This document shows positions 59,038 to 64,000 of a stretch of 64,000 bases of DNA, piece after piece (the first letter of the stretch is position 1; each line of letters begins with the position of its first letter). Source of the DNA: Cavia porcellus (taxonomy: Eukaryota; Chordata; Mammalia; Rodentia; Caviidae); the NCBI RefSeq assembly GCF_034190915.1, contig NW_026947507.1, positions 14,332,501 to 14,396,500 on the forward strand, read 5' to 3'. Both the position numbers and the translations under genes were made by a program. The notes beneath the pieces are model-generated. The model had not been told where the DNA came from, did no database searches, and worked only from the letters and a program-made list of their open reading frames with translations.

Positions 59038-59178
59038 TGATATTCCTTGGCTTGTGGCAGCCTACTTTCTGTTCCTGTCTCCAAAGGAGCCTTTTATGAG
59101 GCCACCATTCATTGGATTTAGGGCCTCTTCTAGTCTAGCATGACTATATCTTAGCTAATTACATCTGCAAAGATTCTG

Positions 59179-59302
59179 GGGGTTTTTTTTGGTCTTTTTC
59201 CTTTTTATCAGTACCAGGGATCGAACACACGACTGCCTGCTCGCAAGGCAGGCGCTTATGCAAGGCAGGCACTTATGCTGCTGAGCTAAATCCCCAGCCC
59301 CT
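59179..59302 (-). mobile_element. ID-type SINE with internal duplication
   Basis: Minus-strand ID copy, with the 17-bp segment GCAAGGCAGGCGCTTAT duplicated in tandem (59243-59259 and 59260-59276, one difference) between the A and B boxes. Target duplication AAAGATTCTG at 59169-59178 and 59303-59312, exact. Confidence 0.92.
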
Positions 59303-59389
59303 AAAGATTCTGTTTTAACTAAGTCACATTCTGATGCTTGCATAGACATAAATTTGGGGGGCACATCATTTAACTAAGTAGAGACTCAT

Positions 59390-60480
59390 AGGGATTAAGG
59401 AACATTGGAGTAAACTAACATTGTGGTTTTTGTGCTGGCTCAAGCCAAATATTAAATGCATTACTCTCATTACACAATAAAATTCACTAGGATCACTACT
59501 TTCATTATGAAATGAAATCTGCTAGGATCACTATATTGTTACACAATGAAATCCACCGTGATAACTTGACTTGGTGGGTTTGTCAGATCACAAGATTTGG
59601 GCATTCTTTGATACCTCATGTGAGACACTCAGTTTTTACCAGAGCCCCCCATTATGATAGATTGTTTTTTCAAATGGTATATACTATGATGTGGCTGACT
59701 TGGCCTTGCTTCAGAGCTCTAGGGGGTCTATCCTATAATTCTTCTATTGGGAATTTCCAGAGACTTCAAATATGGCAATATTCTTCCACAGGAGCTCCAG
59801 AACTAAAGGCTCTTCCAGGACATATGGCCCAAGCAGCAGGCCTCTTTGCATCACAGACTGAATCTGTTGCAAAACTCTCTTACTCTGGTCCCCAGCCAAA
59901 ACTGGAAACACTGTAAGCCAGCCAATAAATTGGCAATAGTCATAACCCCAAGCACAGAATATGCTGCTTTGAAAACCAGAGACTTAATAAGGTTTGCACT
60001 CCTTTCCTAGTGTTCAGAGATGTAGGATGAGATAACTTGTCTTTTACCTCGGAGAAGACATTACTATATACCCCAGGGTACTGAACGCTCAAAAGCTCCA
60101 CCATTGTCTTAGTGTCCTGAATCTTATATGGTTTATCTCTCACCTTTTGAGCACATGTATCTTACTGAGGTATCTAGATATTTACAATTTCCAGCTGCTC
60201 ATGTATGACTAACATTAGAGTACCAGTTAGGTTGTTCTGTGTGATTCAGTGCATTGACATGCTTTTCTGACTGTGCTGGGGCAGAAGCAGGAAAACTATC
60301 ACAGCTCTGGAACAAGCCCTTGAATGTGTATTCTTGTCCATCTTATTTGAATGCAACATTCTTCTAAACCTACTTGGCCCTTTATATACATGGCTGGTGG
60401 CTTTTAGTTTCCTCTCATATCTTGTGAGGTAGCCAAGAAACACCTTGAAAGAGGCTGAAAAATAGGTTTATCCAATTTTG
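59390..60480 (-). mobile_element. possible ERVL-like internal remnant
   Basis: Minus strand shows two decayed frames (60143-59940 and 60443-60246) and a pattern of short homologous-looking blocks such as would remain from an ERVL/MaLR internal region; it lies just 3' of the MLT1-type LTR. Too decayed to name. No functional viral gene. Confidence 0.3.
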
Positions 60481-61071
60481 AACTTTCAACCTCCAAAAAA
60501 CCTCTTTATTTCCTACTGTATTAGATGTTACTACATACATCACAGAATCAATGCGCAGATATTACTGTCTGGTGAGCATGTCCTTCCTGGTTATGAATTC
60601 CAGAATCAGGGCAATGTCTACAGAGTGAATCTGTGTGAGCCGCCCTATGCAATGGACCCAGGCAAAGACTCCATTTTTTCATCTTATCACCATCTGGCCC
60701 TATCTTTAATTAGGTGGCACAATGATACTTTGCATTGTTCACTCATCTGTGTTTGATTCTTTTGATTGTACTTGTTGGCAACACCTACTGCTTGCACCTG
60801 TTTCAGGGTCCTAGGAATGCCCTTGTCTATTTGGCATGTTTTTACCGCTATTGGCTAGGTCCTTCTGGGCTGCCATTCCATTTTTGCTGTTCATCATGGT
60901 AATTCCATATGCTTTGCCTCTTGCCATTAAGATCACCCTCCTGACCATTAAGATCACCCTGCTGCTAGGCAGACTGCCTCTTATTCCCAAGGATAGAGTC
61001 TAGTTTCACGGTGGTATATTTTACGGTCAGCTTTAGCCTATAGAAGCCACAATTAAGCTTCTGCTATAGTT
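60481..61071. other. unassigned DNA
   Basis: Contains a short imperfect direct repeat (CCATTAAGATCACCCT at about 60926 and 60945). Otherwise nothing recognised. Confidence 0.4.
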
Positions 61072-61618
61072 TGGATCTCAATTGTCCCACAAAGCCCCAT
61101 GTGTTAAAGGTTTGGTCACTAGGCTTTGCCACTAGCCTGTAGCACTAGTCAGAGGACAGAGCCTTTAAAAAATGGGGCCTCATGGAAGAAAGCTCAACTG
61201 CTGGGGTGTGTCCTTGAATGGGATATTCGGACCTTGGTCCCTCTGTTTCCTCTCTTTTACTTCCTGGACACTGCGAAGTGAGCAGTCTTTTCTGCCCCAT
61301 GCTCCTGATCATGTTATGCAGCATCTTATACATCTGAAGGCAACAGGGACAAGTGACTATGGACTGAAACCATGATCTAAAGTAAAACTTATCTTTTTAA
61401 TTTAAGCAATTATTCTATTTTTCATTGGCAAGAAAAGTTGTATGTATATATATTTATATTGTGCAGCATGATGTTTTGATATATGTATATACTGCAAAAT
61501 AGCTAAGCTAAGGTATTTAACACATGCATTATCTTGCATGCTCATCACCAGACATAGTAGTGTCATTAAGATACTTATCTCAGGTATTTTGGCACAGTGA
61601 TAGAAAGCTGACTAATAT
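61072..61618 (+). mobile_element. MaLR-type LTR split by L1 3'-end fragment
   Basis: TGCTATAGTTTGGATCTCAA start; AAGTAAAACTTATC; interrupted from about 61404 to 61570; then TACTTATCTCAGGTATTTTGGC and AAAGCTGACTAATATGG end. Confidence 0.7.
61404..61570. mobile_element. L1-type 3' UTR fragment nested in LTR
   Basis: ATGATGTTTTGATATATGTATATACTG with TTAACACATGCATTATC is a common old L1 3' UTR motif. Ends and strand not certain. Confidence 0.5.
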
Positions 61619-61619
61619 G

Positions 61620-62615
61620 GCTCTTTATCAATGAATTCCTTATCATCATAGTGACACATATGTCTTCCATATGTATCTCCCAAGAAGAAGAATCAGCCTG
61701 TGGTTTTTCTAATGTAGCATGGTCGTTTGTCTGAGCTTTTAGATTCTTTATTGCTCCACACACTGTCATGGCAGTTCTGGTGTCTCACCTCATTGGGTGA
61801 ATGTTGTTAATTTTTCCCAGCTTTCAAGAGCTGATTTCAGTAGGATATCACAGATATCCTTACCAAGATATCCAAACATGAGTCACAGAAAATACTTTCA
61901 CATAAATTTATTTTTTCTCTTACATCTATGGCTTTCTATTTTTTTCTCTCACTAACCTAGCTGACATTTAGATTTTTGCAATAACTTCCCAAATGTTCTT
62001 TCTAATTTTAATATCTACTTTTTCCAGTTTAATTTTTGTATTGCTTTTATTCTTCTTAAAATTTTTCTTTCATGATGCCATTACCCTGGCCAAAATTTTA
62101 TTGGTGCTCTATCATCTCTAGTAGCAATGTCAAAATTTGTTTGTGTACATGTCAATAAAAGTGTTTTGAGCATCTACCCATGTATATATAATACATATAT
62201 TTAATTATAAGTTATATGTGTGTGCTTGCTGTGGCATTAATATAGCTTGTTACCATTCTGTTAAAGGAATTCCTCAGTGGAACAGTGATAAGAGATCCTG
62301 TGGCCTTCAAAGGGCACATGTGCCAGGAGAGATTCACCTCATGAATGGATTACTATTTTTCTCATGGCAGATATTTCTCTCGTGGGACTAGATTGGCTAC
62401 TGTGACAGTGAATTCTTATAAAGTAATCACAGTACGTCCCCTCAGGTTCTATTGCATGTATTCTCCTTCTTGCACATTTCTGCTTTCCATTTCTGTTTCT
62501 CTGCTGTGATGTTATGCAGTATGTGGCCCTCACTAGAAACTGAGACTATGACAGAACCATGCTTTTGGACCTCCATAACTGTGAGTTTAAAAACATCTCT
62601 TTAATTTATAAATGT
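61620..62615. other. unassigned DNA; possible L2 at 61900-62130
   Basis: 61970-62100 weakly follows L2 plus-strand order (TGCAATAACTTCCCAAATG, then pyrimidine-rich). Otherwise nothing recognised. Confidence 0.35.
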
Positions 62616-62617
62616 CT

Positions 62618-62978
62618 TGATTACTTTTCTGTCATTGCTGATACAAAATGCCTGGCACCCAAAATTAGAGGAGGGAAGATTTATTTATCTTATGATTTTG
62701 GAGCTTTCAGTATATACTCAGCTGGCTCCAAGGCAAGGTGGCATGGATGAGAGGCAGCCATTCATGGCAACCACAAACAAAAAGAACAAAAAAGGCAAAG
62801 GAGAGAAAAAACGGGCTTCTTCCCTCCCTTATATTGTATGCCAGCACCGCCCCTGGGTGGTTGCAGCATTCACACCACTAATCCCAGTGCTAGACAATGA
62901 ACCAATCACAAATGCCAGATTCAGCCACCTCCATGACTGCATTTGGCTTGGGAGACCAGCTAGACACAAACCATAACA
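62618..62978 (-). mobile_element. MaLR-type solo LTR, minus strand
   Basis: Minus strand: TGTTATGGTTTGTGTCTAGC start, GTGATTGGTTCATTGTCTAG, ACAATATAAGGGAGGG (TATA-like). Very like the LTR at 23545-23919, including the CTGGCATACAATATAAGG block. Confidence 0.85.
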
Positions 62979-63063
62979 ATAAATTACAGTCTTGGATATT
63001 TTGTTATAGCAAGAGAAAACAGTGAGACAATATTCCTGTCCATGCATATATTTAATTAGTTCA

Positions 63064-63501
63064 TGTTATGGCTCATATTCAGATGTCCCACCAAAGCCTC
63101 ATATGCTCATTAAGTGGGGCTTTTGGAGCTGGCTGGATCTAGGGTGTGATACTGGGATTAAATGTATGTAGTACTAAATCAGTTCTCTGATTGGCTTGGC
63201 AAAGTTCTGGGTATGGATAATGGAAAAGCCCATCCCGTGGGCAGGTGACATCCACCCAAAAGATGTTCAACCTGGATGGGATAAAAGGTGGAGGGAGGTC
63301 TGCTTCACTGCTTCACTACCATCTGCCTGTTCTGCTACTGACTGTTTCTTCCCTGCTATGTCCCTCTGCCATGCTGCCTTGTCTTGGAGCTAGCCAACTA
63401 AGGAATGAAACCTCTACAAACTGTGAGCCAAAATAAATCTATTTTCATTTAACTTGTGGTATTAGGTATTATGATTCAGTGATGAGAAAATAGATGAAGA
63501 C
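63064..63501 (+). mobile_element. MaLR-type solo LTR
   Basis: TGTTATGGCTCATATTCAGATG start, GGGATAAAAGGTGG (TATA-like, 63278), GCCAAAATAAATC (AATAAA, about 63431), and GATGAGAAAATAGATGAAGAC end. Lies 65 bp upstream of the L1 5' end. Confidence 0.8.
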
Positions 63502-63565
63502 AGTTAAGCTTAACTTTAAAAATTATAAATTGAAATAATCTTAGTTAATAATATTTTCTGACTTT

Positions 63566-64000
63566 GGGAGAACATGGTGGACAGATAGCAGCAGCTTTGG
63601 AGGCTCTCTGAGAAGCCAAACTTAAAATCCAGGAATGGTGCTGGGCGAGAAATCCTAGGCAAGAGGAGATATACTTTGCCGACCCAGGAACGAACTAAAC
63701 TAAGAGAAACCAACTGGAAACGCAATCCCGGTGATATAACAGGAACAGATAAGGTCTCAGCATGGAAGCTGAACCCCACACCACTGGAAGCTGCGATTTG
63801 AATTTCCTGCAGCCAATGCTGTGTCCCAATCGACACGGCAAGGAGAGAGGCTCGAAAGCTCTGAGAGTGGGAAGCGGTGAATGGAGTTGAGAGTGGGACT
63901 GGCTGGGAGCCCTGCATCGACTTGCGGTGAGTGAGCAGATCGGGGACCCTTCCATATAGTAGGAGGCTTCAGCAAAGGACATACTGGGACAGGGCAAACT
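63566..64000 (+). mobile_element. 5' UTR of a second L1, running off the window
   Basis: Starts GGGAGAACATGGTGGACAG and follows the 58076-57348 leader in order (GGAACGAACT, GAGAAACCAACT, AGGAACAGA, GGAAGCTGCGATTTG, CGGCAAGGAGAGAG, GTGAGTGAG). Many CpGs of the other copy are TpG/CpA here and the YY1-like GGCGG is GGTGG, so it is older. ORF1 would lie beyond the end. Confidence 0.85.

Larger units (their letters stand above)
58494..59385 (-). mobile_element. MLT1-type MaLR LTR, minus strand, split by two insertions
   Basis: 58494-58675 carries the reversed 3' end (GGCTTAAAACAACAGAAATTTATG, then CATAATTCTGGAGTC) and 59038-59385 the remainder (TTCCTTGGCTTGTGGCAG, GAGGCCACCATTCATTGGAT, TTACATCTGCAAAGATTCTG). 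An MST-type LTR and an ID SINE interrupt it. Confidence 0.75.

Noticed and set aside
1..64000. CRISPR arrays, operons or prokaryotic mobile elements
   Set aside because: No regularly spaced direct repeats with unique spacers and no dense coding; composition and repeats are mammalian.

Overview
The window is intergenic or deep-intronic DNA from a placental mammal, almost certainly a rodent. There is no bacterial gene structure, and I could not support any host protein-coding exon. It is AT-rich and dominated by retroelements of clearly different ages. The rodent call rests on many tRNA-derived ID-type SINEs (A-box and B-box intact, with a tail reading GGTACCGATAAAAAGGAAAAAGAC), B1-like 7SL-derived SINEs, composite B1+ID SINEs and numerous ERVL-MaLR-type LTRs. 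The SINE subfamily does not look like mouse or rat, so a non-murid rodent is likely. I do not name the species.

Layout. 0.6-1.4 kb: a small inverted-end L1 carrying an ID SINE. 2.2 kb: an ID copy without an A-tail. 6.4-8.75 kb: a decayed plus-strand L1 ORF2. 9.9-10.8 kb: an L1 3' UTR with internal tandem repeats and a nested ID SINE. 11-19.5 kb: scattered SINEs, an ERV-like LTR and a long ancient L2 copy. 21.6-23.9 kb: a two-LTR MaLR element with a nested ID SINE. 24-28 kb: B1, MIR and L2 copies and a GA microsatellite. 28.8-31 kb and 38.3-41.1 kb: repeat-poor single-copy DNA. 34-38.3 kb: L1 remnants, including a textbook 5'-inverted (twin-primed) L1 with target-site duplication. 41-44 kb: MaLR LTRs. 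44-49 kb: old L1/HAL1-like pieces. 50.6-54.3 kb: LTRs and L1 3' ends. 54.9-58.1 kb: the most interesting object, an apparently complete L1-type insertion with a CpG-rich 5' UTR, an open 337-residue ORF1 and a tandem-module 3' UTR but no ORF2. 58.5-59.4 kb: three nested retroelements. 61-63.5 kb: further MaLR LTRs. From 63.57 kb the 5' UTR of a second L1 of the same family runs off the window.

The only coding sequence I would defend is the L1 ORF1 at 56334-57347 (minus strand). Everything else is non-coding retroelement sequence at various stages of decay, or unassigned single-copy DNA. Element names rest on recognition of family features by eye. A RepeatMasker run against a rodent library would settle subfamilies and exact ends.
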